A DNA stretch of 64,000 nucleotides from Pseudomonas sp. B6002 (GTDB lineage: Bacteria > Pseudomonadota > Gammaproteobacteria > Pseudomonadales > Pseudomonadaceae). Both the position numbers and the translations under genes were made by a program. Where the stretch lies: contig NZ_JACAOY010000023.1 of assembly GCF_013385985.1 (NCBI RefSeq), positions 1-64,000 of the forward strand. The letters run 5' to 3'. The notes below the pieces were generated by a model. The model searched no databases. It saw nothing but the letters and a program-made list of their open reading frames with translations, and had not been told where the DNA came from. Shown here in pieces: positions 1 through 10,112 of this stretch (the stretch's first letter is position 1; every line of letters starts with the position of its first letter).

Positions 1-23
1 ACAGCGTTACACGCTGCTGTCAA
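1..23 (-). promoter_or_regulatory. rRNA-type promoter, cut by window edge
   Basis: On the minus strand TTGACA lies at 23-18 and is followed by the 17 bases down to position 1, so the -10 hexamer falls just outside the window. The spacer (CAGCGTGTAACGCTGT) resembles promoters that precede 16S rRNA genes in Pseudomonas. In PAO1 an rRNA operon sits beside msrQ and is transcribed away from it, as I recall. The rRNA genes themselves are not in the window, so the target is inferred. Confidence 0.6.
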
Positions 24-141
24 CACCTCTTTTTCAACTTCCTTTTGGCTTCGATGAACTGAAGCAACTTACCGTCAAAACCTACATAACTCATTGTTTA
101 CCAAAGAGTTTTTCGTTTCGACAGCGCCGGAAGTGGGGCGA

Positions 142-169
142 ATTATAGACGTCTAGAATCGCCCGTCAA
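142..169 (-). promoter_or_regulatory. strong rRNA-like promoter with GC discriminator
   Basis: Minus-strand TTGACG (169-164), a 16-nt spacer and a perfect TATAAT (147-142) are followed by the GC-rich discriminator TTCGCCCC, as in promoters under stringent control. It fires leftward, out of the window, about 145 bp upstream of the second promoter at 1-23. The -35 begins 8 bases past the msrQ stop codon. The palindrome TAGACGTCTA (146-155) straddles the spacer and the -10. Confidence 0.7.
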
Positions 170-176
170 CCCTTAA

Positions 177-796
177 TTACGCTTTTGTTGCAGAAAGTGG
201 TTTTTTCGCAATAAGGCGTGGGATTCTGCGCATCACCGGTGGTATCCGCAGTACCAGAAGCAACGCACCTATAGAGGCATAGATAGCCCACTCCTTCAGG
301 TCCGCTCGCACAATCCACAGCATGTGCAGCAAGCCAAGGCCTAGAATCACATAGACGAGACGGTGCAGCTTCTTCCAACGACTCCCAAGCCGACGCTGGC
401 TATAGCGGTTCGAAGTCACCGCCAGCACTAATAAAGACAGAAAACCCAAGGCGCCCACAATAATGTAAGGCCGCTTACGCAACTCCACCCCAAGCTGCGA
501 CCAATCGAGCCCCAGCACAAACACACAGTAAGCCGCCAAGTGCAGCACGACATACGCAAAGCACCACAGCCCTAATTGCCGACGCACCGCTATCCACCCT
601 GCCCAACCGCTCAATTTCTGCAGCGGCGTCATTCCCAAGGTGATCAGTAGCAGAATCAAGGTGCCCAACCCCAGGCGATCGACCAGCACTTTGCCCGGGT
701 CCGGCCCCAGGACAGAACTCCACGCTTCGTAGAGCCAGAACAACGGCCACACCGCCGTAGCCATGAAGACGCCAATGCGCCAGATGGGATAGCGCA

Positions 797-797
<1 letters not shown>
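177..797 (-). CDS. msrQ: MsrQ, heme-binding membrane subunit of the MsrPQ methionine sulfoxide reductase
   Basis: A 206-residue inner-membrane b-type cytochrome of the YedZ/ferric-reductase-like family. It passes electrons from the quinone pool or flavin to periplasmic MsrP, which repairs oxidised methionines in envelope proteins. About six hydrophobic segments are visible. His86, His145 (in KKLHRL) and His158 (in LLHML) are the likely heme ligands. The ATG shares one base with the msrP stop (TGATG), so the two are translationally coupled; length is typical. It is the last gene before the outward-facing rRNA-type promoters. Confidence 0.95.
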
Positions 798-1810
<1,013 letters not shown>

Positions 1811-1814
1811 GGCA

Positions 1815-1858
1815 ACTCCGCAGTATTGGAGAACTGATGTACCAATAGACTGCGGAGT
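1815..1858 (-). promoter_or_regulatory. hairpin burying the msrP ribosome-binding site
   Basis: ACTCCGCAGT (1858-1849) pairs perfectly with ACTGCGGAGT (1824-1815). ATTGG/CCAAT extends the stem after a two-base bulge, leaving a 12-nt loop. The 3' arm contains the msrP Shine-Dalgarno and ends 4 bases before its ATG. No U-run follows, so it is not an ordinary terminator of pssA. A translational on/off switch is inferred. Confidence 0.6.
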
Positions 1859-1873
1859 ATGGGGGAAATTACA

Positions 1874-2731
1874 TTAAGGCAATGTTTTGTCCCGACGCAG
1901 ATGCAGCAAGTACTGAACTGGCCCCGAAGCCGCGTAGACCAGGAACGCCAGCAGCAGAATGCGCGGTGGGTCGCTGAACACGACGGCAAAGACGAGCACC
2001 ACTACCAGAATCGCCACGAAAGGCACGCGCCCCTTGAGGTCGAACTCCTTGAAGCTGTTGTACTTGATGTTACTGACCATCAGCATGCCGGCCGCCGCAA
2101 CCATCAAGGCCACCAGGAACGACATCTTCGAACCCTGGATGCCATAGTCACTGAACGCCCAGACAATACCCGCCACCACTCCGGCAGCTGCAGGGCTGGC
2201 CAGGCCGATGAAGTAGCGTTTGTCGGCAGTCCCTACCTGGGTATTGAAACGCGCCAGGCGTAAGGCCGCGCCGGCGACATAGATGAAGGCAACCATCCAG
2301 CCCACCTTGCCCATGTCTCCCAGCGCCCAGGCAAACGCCAGCAATGCAGGCGCAACACCGAAGGCAACCATGTCCGACAACGAGTCGTACTCGGCACCGA
2401 AGGCACTTTGGGTGTTGGTCATGCGTGCCACACGGCCATCAAGGCCATCGAGCACCATGGCTACAAAAATGGCGATAGCCGCAAAACCGAAGTACTTGCT
2501 GGCGCTCGCTGCATCACCCGCAGCCAGGGCGCTCTGGGCGCTCATGGAGTTGATGATGGAATAGAACCCGGCGAACAGGTTCGCCGTGGTGAACAGATTG
2601 GGCAGAAGATAGATGCCACGATGCCGGACCTTGCGACCTTCCGCATCATGCCCTTCTTCGACATGCTCATCGATCGGTAGCAGGCTATCGGCGTCAGCGG
2701 CCTGGCCCGGCTCTTCGGGACGTTCGGTCAT
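1874..2731 (-). CDS. pssA: PssA, CDP-diacylglycerol-serine O-phosphatidyltransferase
   Basis: Makes phosphatidylserine from CDP-diacylglycerol and L-serine, the first step to phosphatidylethanolamine, at the inner membrane. The CDP-alcohol phosphotransferase signature DG-x2-AR-x8-G-x3-D is intact (DGRVAR...AFGAEYD), and several transmembrane helices follow. The frame opens at 2821, but the ATG at 2731 has AAGG upstream and gives the expected length of 285 residues. The N-terminal 45 or so residues are acidic and soluble. It lies between the ilv genes and msrP, with no clear terminator on its 3' side. Confidence 0.95.
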   Translation of the reverse strand: MTERPEEPGQAADADSLLPIDEHVEEGHDAEGRKVRHRGIYLLPNLFTTANLFAGFYSIINSMSAQSALAAGDAASASKYFGFAAIAIFVAMVLDGLDGRVARMTNTQSAFGAEYDSLSDMVAFGVAPALLAFAWALGDMGKVGWMVAFIYVAGAALRLARFNTQVGTADKRYFIGLASPAAAGVVAGIVWAFSDYGIQGSKMSFLVALMVAAAGMLMVSNIKYNSFKEFDLKGRVPFVAILVVVLVFAVVFSDPPRILLLAFLVYAASGPVQYLLHLRRDKTLP

Positions 2732-2832
2732 GGACTTTACCTTGCAACGGTGTGAAAAGAATTCGACAAATACTTGCGGAGCGTGTTCGCCCGCAAACGA
2801 TGCAGCTTTATACCAGAACACGCCCCCAAACG

Positions 2833-2858
2833 AAAAAACGCGGCCTAAGCCGCGTTTT
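2833..2858 (-). terminator. intrinsic terminator of ilvC
   Basis: On the minus strand AACGCGGC-TTAG-GCCGCGTT is an 8-bp perfect stem followed directly by a T-run. It starts about 20 bases after the ilvC stop. Confidence 0.9.
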
Positions 2859-2875
2859 CCCTTGATGCGTACGAC

Positions 2876-3901
<1,026 letters not shown>

Positions 3902-3939
3902 CTATATATCCAGGCCGTAAGGCCATTCGCTAATTTGGG

Positions 3940-4431
3940 TTAGATGCTGAGTACTTTGTCGCCACGGGCAATCCCGGTGACACCACTGCGTACCGTTTCC
4001 AGAATCGAGGCCGTCCCGATCGACTGGATGAAGCTGTCCAGCTTGTCGCTCGTACCGGTCAGTTGAACGGTATAAACGCTGGCGCTTACATCGACGATCT
4101 GCCCGCGATAAATGTCGGTAGTCCGTTTGATCTCGGCACGTTGGGCACCCGTGGCCTTGACCTTGACCAGCATCAGCTCGCGCTCGATGTGGGCACTCTC
4201 CGACAGGTCGACCAGCTTGACCACTTCGATCAGCTTGTTGAGGTTCTTGGTGATCTGCTCGATCACCTCATCGTGACCCACGGTGGTCAACGTCAGGCGC
4301 GACAGGGTCGGGTCTTCGGTCGGGGCCACGGTCAGGCTTTCGATGTTGTAGTTGCGTTGCGAAAACAGGCCGACAACACGAGACAGAGCGCCGGGTTCGT
4401 TCTCCAGAAGCAGGGAGATAATGTGCCGCAT
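3940..4431 (-). CDS. ilvH: IlvH, acetolactate synthase regulatory subunit
   Basis: The 163-residue small subunit of acetohydroxyacid synthase III. An N-terminal ACT domain (MRHIISLLLENEPGALSRV) binds valine for feedback inhibition and stabilises the catalytic subunit. The frame is open from 4461, but the ATG at 4431 gives the conserved N-terminus and follows the ilvI stop by only two bases, so translation is coupled. Confidence 0.96.
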   Translation of the reverse strand: MRHIISLLLENEPGALSRVVGLFSQRNYNIESLTVAPTEDPTLSRLTLTTVGHDEVIEQITKNLNKLIEVVKLVDLSESAHIERELMLVKVKATGAQRAEIKRTTDIYRGQIVDVSASVYTVQLTGTSDKLDSFIQSIGTASILETVRSGVTGIARGDKVLSI

Positions 4432-4433
4432 GA

Positions 4434-6158
4434 TTAAGTACGCTCCGTCTTGTTCAGCCACATGTCGCGCATAGAGCCGTCTTTGATCTGCATCGGGTAG
4501 ACGTGCTCGCTGGTATCCACCTGAATATCGATGAACACCAGGCGGTCCTTCATGGCGAACGCCTCTTCCATCTTCGGCTTCAGATCTTTCAAATCGGTGA
4601 TGCGAATGCCGACGTGACCATAGGCTTCAACCAACTTGACGAAATCTGGCAGCGACTCCATGTAGGAATGGGAGTGACGGCTGTTGTAGCTCATGTCCTG
4701 CCACTGGCGAACCATGCCCAGCACGCCGTTGTTCAGGCAGACGATCTTCACCGGAAGGCCGTACTGCAAGCAGGTCGACAGTTCCTGGATGTTCATCTGG
4801 ATGCTGCCCTCGCCGGTGACGCACGCGACGTCGGTATCCGGGAAGCTCAGTTTCACACCCATGGCCGCAGGGAAACCAAAGCCCATCGTGCCCAGGCCAC
4901 CGGAGTTGATCCAGCGGTTAGGCTTGTCGAACTTGTAGTACTGCGCGGCGAACATCTGGTGCTGGCCCACGTCGGAGGTCACAAAGGCGTCGCCCTTGGT
5001 CACTTCGCACAGGGTTTCGATCACGGTTTGTGGCTTGATGATGCTGCCGTCGCCCTTGTCGTAAGGGAACAGGCCGCGATCGCCACGCCATTCGTCGATC
5101 TGCTTCCACCAGCTGGCAACGGATTCCTTGTTCGGCGTCTCGCCGATGTCCTTGAGCGCGGCAACCATTTCGGTCAGCACGCTTTCCACAGGACCTACGA
5201 TCGGCACGTCGGCCTTGATGGTCTTGGAGATGGACGCCGGGTCGATATCGATGTGGATGATCTTGGCATTCGGGCAGAACTTGCTCGCGCCATTGATCAC
5301 ACGGTCATCGAAGCGTGCGCCCACGGCCAGGATCACATCGGCGTGGTGCATGGCCAGGTTGGCCGTGTAGCTGCCGTGCATGCCGAGCATGCCGACGAAC
5401 TGACGGTCCGAACCCGGGAATGCGCCAAGACCCATCAGGGTGTTCGTCACTGGCAGGTTGAGCATCTTGGCCAGTTCGGTCAGCGGTGCGGAACCGCCGC
5501 CCAGAATCACGCCACCGCCCGAGTACAGCACAGGGCGCTTGGCCGCCAGGAGCATTTCTGCCGCCTTGCGGATTTGCCCCGAGTGCCCACGAACGGCCGG
5601 GCTGTAGGAACGCAGCTTGGCTTTTTTCGGGAAGACGTATTCGAATTTCTCGGCCGGGTTGGTCATGTCTTTCGGCACATCGACCACGACAGGGCCCGGG
5701 CGACCGGACTGTGCGAGGTAGAAGGCCTTTTTCATGACTTCCGGGATTTCCGATGGATGCTTGATCATGAAGCTGTGTTTCACGATCGGCCGGGAGATAC
5801 CGATCATGTCGGTTTCCTGGAATGCATCGGTGCCCACCATGGTGCTAGGCACCTGGCCGGAGATGATCACCATCGGGATGGAGTCCATATACGCAGTCGC
5901 GATGCCGGTGATGGCATTCGTTGCGCCCGGGCCGGACGTTACCAGTACCACGCCGGCTTTACCGGTGGCACGGGCGTAACCGTCAGCCATATGGGTTGCA
6001 GCTTGTTCGTGGCGAACCAGGATGTGGGTAACAGCCGGTTCCTTGAACAGTGCGTCGTAAACATGCAGCAGAGCACCACCTGGGTACCCGTAGATATAGT
6101 CGACGCCTTCGTCACGCAAAAAGCGGACGAGCATCTCACCACCAGATAAAAGCTCCAC
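4434..6158 (-). CDS. ilvI: IlvI, acetolactate synthase large catalytic subunit
   Basis: Thiamine-diphosphate enzyme that condenses two pyruvates, or pyruvate with 2-oxobutyrate, at the head of branched-chain amino acid synthesis. N-terminal TPP-binding segment with [14 protein letters not shown], central FAD-type domain, C-terminal TPP/Mg region with [12 protein letters not shown]. Two GTG codons compete. The one at 6167 abuts AGAGG with no spacing. The one at 6158 (MELLSGGE) has AGAGG about 7-8 bases upstream and gives the usual 574 residues, so I chose it. First gene of ilvIHC, behind a long leader. Confidence 0.96.
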   Translation of the reverse strand: MELLSGGEMLVRFLRDEGVDYIYGYPGGALLHVYDALFKEPAVTHILVRHEQAATHMADGYARATGKAGVVLVTSGPGATNAITGIATAYMDSIPMVIISGQVPSTMVGTDAFQETDMIGISRPIVKHSFMIKHPSEIPEVMKKAFYLAQSGRPGPVVVDVPKDMTNPAEKFEYVFPKKAKLRSYSPAVRGHSGQIRKAAEMLLAAKRPVLYSGGGVILGGGSAPLTELAKMLNLPVTNTLMGLGAFPGSDRQFVGMLGMHGSYTANLAMHHADVILAVGARFDDRVINGASKFCPNAKIIHIDIDPASISKTIKADVPIVGPVESVLTEMVAALKDIGETPNKESVASWWKQIDEWRGDRGLFPYDKGDGSIIKPQTVIETLCEVTKGDAFVTSDVGQHQMFAAQYYKFDKPNRWINSGGLGTMGFGFPAAMGVKLSFPDTDVACVTGEGSIQMNIQELSTCLQYGLPVKIVCLNNGVLGMVRQWQDMSYNSRHSHSYMESLPDFVKLVEAYGHVGIRITDLKDLKPKMEEAFAMKDRLVFIDIQVDTSEHVYPMQIKDGSMRDMWLNKTERT

Positions 6159-6589
6159 GTTGTTCACCTCTAAAACGCCAGAATACCGTCCGTTGAAAAC
6201 CGACGGGTCTTAATAGGTTTACTTCTCAACAGAGCATGAGCGACGGTGGTCGCCGACTACGTCAGCACTGACTGAGCAAGTATTGGGATCGTCCCAAGTG
6301 TTGCGGGCTTTTCCCACCCAGCGCGAGGTAACGCGTTGCGGGTGTTACAGGTCGGCGCGGATATGCGCCTCATGATCTGCTGAGCGGGCCTGCTTCTGGC
6401 AGTCCCGATACAGCGGACTTTGGATTCTTCTGTTTCAGGCCCTTCAAGTCAAGCAATAATTGCGCTTTTTTCCAACTAAGCGCATGAGAACGTAGAAGAA
6501 AGGGCTTTGAGGAGGGATAAAACTCGCCTGAATGTCGTCAAGCGGTAGAAATGTGCGCAAGACTGCCGGAAAAACCGGCAGTCAGGCAA
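6159..6589 (-). other. gene-free leader/promoter region of ilvIHC
   Basis: About 430 bases between yqcC and ilvI. A candidate promoter on the minus strand is TTGACT (6452-6447), a 17-nt spacer and AAGAAT (6429-6424), giving a leader of roughly 260 nt. The leader holds a 38-codon frame (6373-6257) ending ILAQSVLT, the dyad TTGGGA/TCCCAA (6283-6297), and a CCGTC/GACGG hairpin just before the ilvI Shine-Dalgarno. I see no run of Ile/Leu/Val codons and no U-rich terminator, so classical attenuation is not shown. Confidence 0.45.
6561..6583 (-). terminator. hairpin after yqcC, likely terminator
   Basis: GACTGCCGG / CCGGCAGTC forms a 9-bp perfect stem with a T-rich loop, a few bases past the yqcC stop. 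The T-run after it is weak (TTG), so efficiency is uncertain. Confidence 0.6.
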
Positions 6590-6919
6590 TTAACGAGCGT
6601 CGACGATCAGTTGGTCGAACTTTTTCAGCGCGTTACGCAGGCCAAGGCTCTCTGTCGGGCGATCGGCGTAGACCATCTCGGCCATCTCCAGGATCCCCGA
6701 CGCGTTGGGCAATGGCAGATCCTGCTCGAGGATCTGCTTCATACGCACCAGGAAGATCCATTGCAGCCACTGGTGAAAGTCCAGGGTATCGACCGAAAAC
6801 GGCTCGACACTGCTGAGCGCCTCGGCGCTGGGGGACACTTCGTCCCACCAGCCTTGTACGCGCAACTCGCGTTCTATCAGCAACAACTGTTCGGCAATTG
6901 CCGGAAACCGTGCATCCAT
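6590..6919 (-). CDS. YqcC family protein
   Basis: A 109-residue soluble, mostly helical protein of the YqcC family. Its molecular function is not established. In enterobacteria the gene is next to truC and its product is small and cytosolic. The start codon shares one base with the lpoP stop (TGATG), so it is the third member of the mrcB-lpoP operon. The central region is rich in aromatic residues (DFHQWLQWIFLVRMKQ). No signal peptide or membrane segment is seen. A link to cell-wall synthesis is suggested only by position. Confidence 0.85.
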   Translation of the reverse strand: MDARFPAIAEQLLLIERELRVQGWWDEVSPSAEALSSVEPFSVDTLDFHQWLQWIFLVRMKQILEQDLPLPNASGILEMAEMVYADRPTESLGLRNALKKFDQLIVDAR

Positions 6920-7653
6920 CAGAGGCTGACCTTGGCTTTTTGCCGAGCCTGGGCGGCACCGGCAGCATCGCCTTGCGCGGCACGCGCATCACCGATCAAG
7001 GCCCACAGGTTGGCTTGCAGATCGGGACGACCGTTCGCCAGGCTCAGGCCGCGGCGGGCAAATTGCTCGGCTTGCGGCGCATCGCCCTGGGCCATACGCA
7101 CTTGGGCCAGGCGATACAGCACTTGCGGCTCACGCGGCGCCACACGCTGGGCACGTTCAAGGCTTGACGATGCGCCGTTCAGATCACCACCCGCCTGCTG
7201 CTGCTGGGCGGTGGTGAGCAAGGCCAGCACCGGGCCGTCCAGCTGCTCGTCAGCCGACAAGCCGCCTGCGTTGGACGAAGACGGAATACCGCTTGGCGTC
7301 GACGGCATGGTGTAGGTACCCTGGTTGATCGGCGCCGTTTGAATCGGCGTGGAATCGATCGGCCCTGAAGTACTTGGCCCCGGGGTCCACGGCTCGGCAC
7401 TGATCGGCGCGGATGTGGCAGCACCACCACCCGGCACCATCACCACTACACCGGAATCTTGTGGCACGGCTTGAGGCCGGGCTTGGGCAGGACGATTCGT
7501 CACGGTCTGGCGGAAACCGCCGTTGGCCGAGATGCGGTCGTTGTTGGAGACGGTCGTGCTTGAGTCCACCACCGGAATCGAACCGCGCTGCACGCTGGCG
7601 CAACCGTTGAGCAAAGCCAGAGCTGTAATAGCTGGAATCCACCACTTGTTCAC
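6919..7653 (-). CDS. lpoP: LpoP-like TPR lipoprotein, activator of PBP1b
   Basis: A 244-residue outer-membrane lipoprotein. The signal peptide ends in the lipobox LLNGC (Cys18). A Pro/Ser/Thr/Gln-rich linker of about 100 residues follows, suited to span the periplasm, then a C-terminal domain of tetratricopeptide repeats (about residues 140-235; LYRLAQVRMAQGDAPQAEQFARRGL). In P. aeruginosa LpoP is the TPR lipoprotein that activates PBP1b and is encoded beside it. Here it follows mrcB by 16 bases. The name rests on context and architecture. Confidence 0.88.
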   Translation of the reverse strand: MNKWWIPAITALALLNGCASVQRGSIPVVDSSTTVSNNDRISANGGFRQTVTNRPAQARPQAVPQDSGVVVMVPGGGAATSAPISAEPWTPGPSTSGPIDSTPIQTAPINQGTYTMPSTPSGIPSSSNAGGLSADEQLDGPVLALLTTAQQQQAGGDLNGASSSLERAQRVAPREPQVLYRLAQVRMAQGDAPQAEQFARRGLSLANGRPDLQANLWALIGDARAAQGDAAGAAQARQKAKVSL

Positions 7654-7669
7654 TTGAAACCCTCTTTGC

Positions 7670-9994
7670 TTAATTCATCCAGCCCTTGACCCAATCCATC
7701 ACCGACTCCGCACTGGCAGGGGCACCGCTACCGCAAGCGGGGCCGGCAGGTGGCTCGCTACCGCGAATATACGGCATCTGCACCGCACCCGGGCAGTTGG
7801 CATCAGAGCCCTGCCCTGTGTGCGGATCGATCCACGCCTGCACGATGTTATCCGGCTGCGGCATATTAAGCGGCAGCGGGTCGGCTTTGCGCATGAAACT
7901 TGTCCACACCTGCAACGCGCCCGTCGCACCCGTGAACGGCGTCTTGCCGTTGTCGTCACGCCCCATCCAGACCACCGCCAGCACATCCTGGCCGAAACCG
8001 GCGAACCAGCTGTCACGCGAGTCGTTACTGGTGCCGGTCTTGCCCGCCAACGTCAGGTTCGCCGGCAGCACGCTATAGACCGAACGCCCGGTGCCTTCAC
8101 GCATCACGCGCTGCATCGCATTCTGGATCAGGTAGATAGAGCCTGCATCAAAGCGCTGCTGAATCTGGAACGGGTAACGCTTGAGCGGCTCGCCCTCAGC
8201 GGTCAGCACACTGCGAATGCCGCGCATCGGTGTATTGAACCCACCGTTGGCGATCGTCTGGTACATCGTAGTGACTTCCATCGGCGTCATGGCGCCGGCG
8301 CCCAGCAGCATTGATGGGAACGCCGGGAACTCGCGGTTGATGCCTAGGCGTCCGAGGGTTTTCAACACATTCGGCACCCCGACTTCAAGCCCGAGGCGCG
8401 ACGTGGAAATGTTGTAGGAATGCGCCAATCCCTGATAAAGGAAAATCGTACCGTTGGAGCGACGCTCGAAGTTTTTCGGCGTCCACACCTGGCCATCTGC
8501 CAATTTGACCGACAACGGGTCATCCGACAGCCAACTGGTAAGGGTGTATTTGCTCGGTTTTTCCAACGCAGTAAGGTAAACCGCCGGCTTAACCAGCGAG
8601 CCGATCGGCCGCACGGCGTCCAGCGCACGGTTGAACCCGGCAAAACTGGCCTGGCGACTGCCGATCATGGCCTGGACTTCACCGGTTTCCGGGTTGGTCA
8701 CGACCATGGCCGCTTCGACGTCATCGATGCCCTTACGGCCGGTCATGCGTTTGAAGGTGTCGTTGACCGACGCCTCCGCTTTCATCTGCAGGATCGGGTC
8801 GAAACTGGTGAAGATCCGCAGGCCTTCTTCGGTCAAGTCTTCGTCGCGATAGTCTTCACGCAACTGGCGCTTGACCAGGTCGATGAAGCCCGGGAAGGAA
8901 CTGTCCGCCAGCTTGCCGCGCGTGGTGACACCCAACGGCATCTTCTTCGCCGCCGCCACTTGCTCAGCCGTGGCCACGCCCTGCTGCTCGAGCACATCGA
9001 GCACCAGGTTGCGACGCTCCAGTGCACGCTCCGGGTTGCGGCGCGGGTTGTAATAGGACGGGCCCTTGACCATACCGACCAGCAACGCCACTTGGTGCAG
9101 CTTCAGCTCAGACAGCGGCTGCCCAAAGAAGAACTGACTGGCCAGGCCAAAACCATGCACGGCACGCTGGCCGTCCTGGCCGACGAACACCTCATTGAGG
9201 TACGCCTCCAGGATTTCCTGCTTGCTGTAGTGCAACTCAAGCAGCATCGCCATCATCGCTTCGGTCAGCTTGCGGGTCAGGCTGCGCTCGTTGGTCAGGT
9301 AGAAGTTCTTGACCAACTGTTGGGTCAGCGTACTGCCGCCCTGGGTCATCTTGCCGCCGGAGGTGTTCACCCAGATGGCACGGGCAATCGACTTGGGCGA
9401 AACGCCCCAGTGGCTGTAGAAATCGCGGTCTTCCACCGCAACCAGCGTTTCCAGCAAATACGGCGGCACCTGATCAAGTTTGATCAGGATGCGGTCTTCA
9501 AGATTCTTGGGATAAATGCCGCCGATCAGCAGCGGTTCAAGGCGGACCACCGGTAGCTTCGAACCGTTGAGGGATGACAGTTCGGCAACATAATCGCCAG
9601 AGAAGCGCACACGCACAGGCTGGGCTTTCTCCAGGCCTTCATAGAACTGGAAGCCACGGGTATTCAGGTCGACGGTGTTACCGCTGACGGCTGCGGCGCC
9701 CGGGCCATTGCTCACGGGTTCGCGGCGGTAGCCCAGTGCATCCAACTCAGTGAGAAAGTCATCCTTGCTCAGCTTCTGGCCGGTAAACAGCTCCAGCGGG
9801 CGCGCGTACACCTTTGCCGGAATGGTCCAGCGCTTGCCGGAGAACTTCTCCTGCACCACGGCATCGAGGTACACCGCAAAGCCGGCGAGCACCACAAGGC
9901 CAACCAGGCCGAGCTTGAGCGCCCAGCCCAGCCAAGGGCGCAGGCCGCGGGAAGGAGGTTTTTTACGGGAACGGGGAGATCGGGTTCGAGTCAT
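7670..9994 (-). CDS. mrcB: PBP1b, bifunctional peptidoglycan glycosyltransferase/transpeptidase
   Basis: A 774-residue class A penicillin-binding protein that polymerises and cross-links peptidoglycan. In order: a short basic cytoplasmic tail, one transmembrane helix (about residues 25-45), a UB2H-like domain, the GT51 glycosyltransferase (catalytic Glu in VAVEDRDFY, then GGSTLTQQLVKNFYL), and the transpeptidase with SxxK (GSLVKP), SxN (SYN) and KTG (KTGTS). The ATG at 9994 lacks a Shine-Dalgarno and lies 8 bases after a perfect TATAAT, so the mRNA may be leaderless. Operon with lpoP and yqcC. Confidence 0.96.
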   Translation of the reverse strand: MTRTRSPRSRKKPPSRGLRPWLGWALKLGLVGLVVLAGFAVYLDAVVQEKFSGKRWTIPAKVYARPLELFTGQKLSKDDFLTELDALGYRREPVSNGPGAAAVSGNTVDLNTRGFQFYEGLEKAQPVRVRFSGDYVAELSSLNGSKLPVVRLEPLLIGGIYPKNLEDRILIKLDQVPPYLLETLVAVEDRDFYSHWGVSPKSIARAIWVNTSGGKMTQGGSTLTQQLVKNFYLTNERSLTRKLTEAMMAMLLELHYSKQEILEAYLNEVFVGQDGQRAVHGFGLASQFFFGQPLSELKLHQVALLVGMVKGPSYYNPRRNPERALERRNLVLDVLEQQGVATAEQVAAAKKMPLGVTTRGKLADSSFPGFIDLVKRQLREDYRDEDLTEEGLRIFTSFDPILQMKAEASVNDTFKRMTGRKGIDDVEAAMVVTNPETGEVQAMIGSRQASFAGFNRALDAVRPIGSLVKPAVYLTALEKPSKYTLTSWLSDDPLSVKLADGQVWTPKNFERRSNGTIFLYQGLAHSYNISTSRLGLEVGVPNVLKTLGRLGINREFPAFPSMLLGAGAMTPMEVTTMYQTIANGGFNTPMRGIRSVLTAEGEPLKRYPFQIQQRFDAGSIYLIQNAMQRVMREGTGRSVYSVLPANLTLAGKTGTSNDSRDSWFAGFGQDVLAVVWMGRDDNGKTPFTGATGALQVWTSFMRKADPLPLNMPQPDNIVQAWIDPHTGQGSDANCPGAVQMPYIRGSEPPAGPACGSGAPASAESVMDWVKGWMN

Positions 9995-10002
9995 GGCGGC
10001 GG

Positions 10003-10031
10003 ATTATACGCACTTTATTGATGATCAACAT
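10003..10031 (-). promoter_or_regulatory. mrcB promoter, -10 only 8 bases before ATG
   Basis: Minus-strand TATAAT is at 10008-10003. A -35 is poor: TTGATC at 14-nt spacing or ATGTTG at 17. Initiation 6-8 bases after the -10 would fall at 9997-9995, directly at the ATG (9994). Confidence 0.5.
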
Positions 10032-10046
10032 GAGCCGGACAGCGGT

Positions 10047-10074
10047 TTGCACGACCGCTCGTAGCGGCCATAAT
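10047..10074 (+). promoter_or_regulatory. promoter of the kinase-like gene at 10113
   Basis: TTGCAC (10047-10052), a 16-nt spacer and CATAAT (10069-10074). Divergent from the mrcB promoter. AAGGAT lies 6 bases before the GTG start of the gene. Confidence 0.55.
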
Positions 10075-10112
10075 GCCCGCCATGATTTCCCCCCGACTTT
10101 GAAGGATCGCCC

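Noticed and set aside
6159-6452. Classical branched-chain amino acid attenuator for ilvI
   Set aside because: The leader frame has no run of Ile/Leu/Val codons, and no hairpin with a U-tract lies before ilvI.
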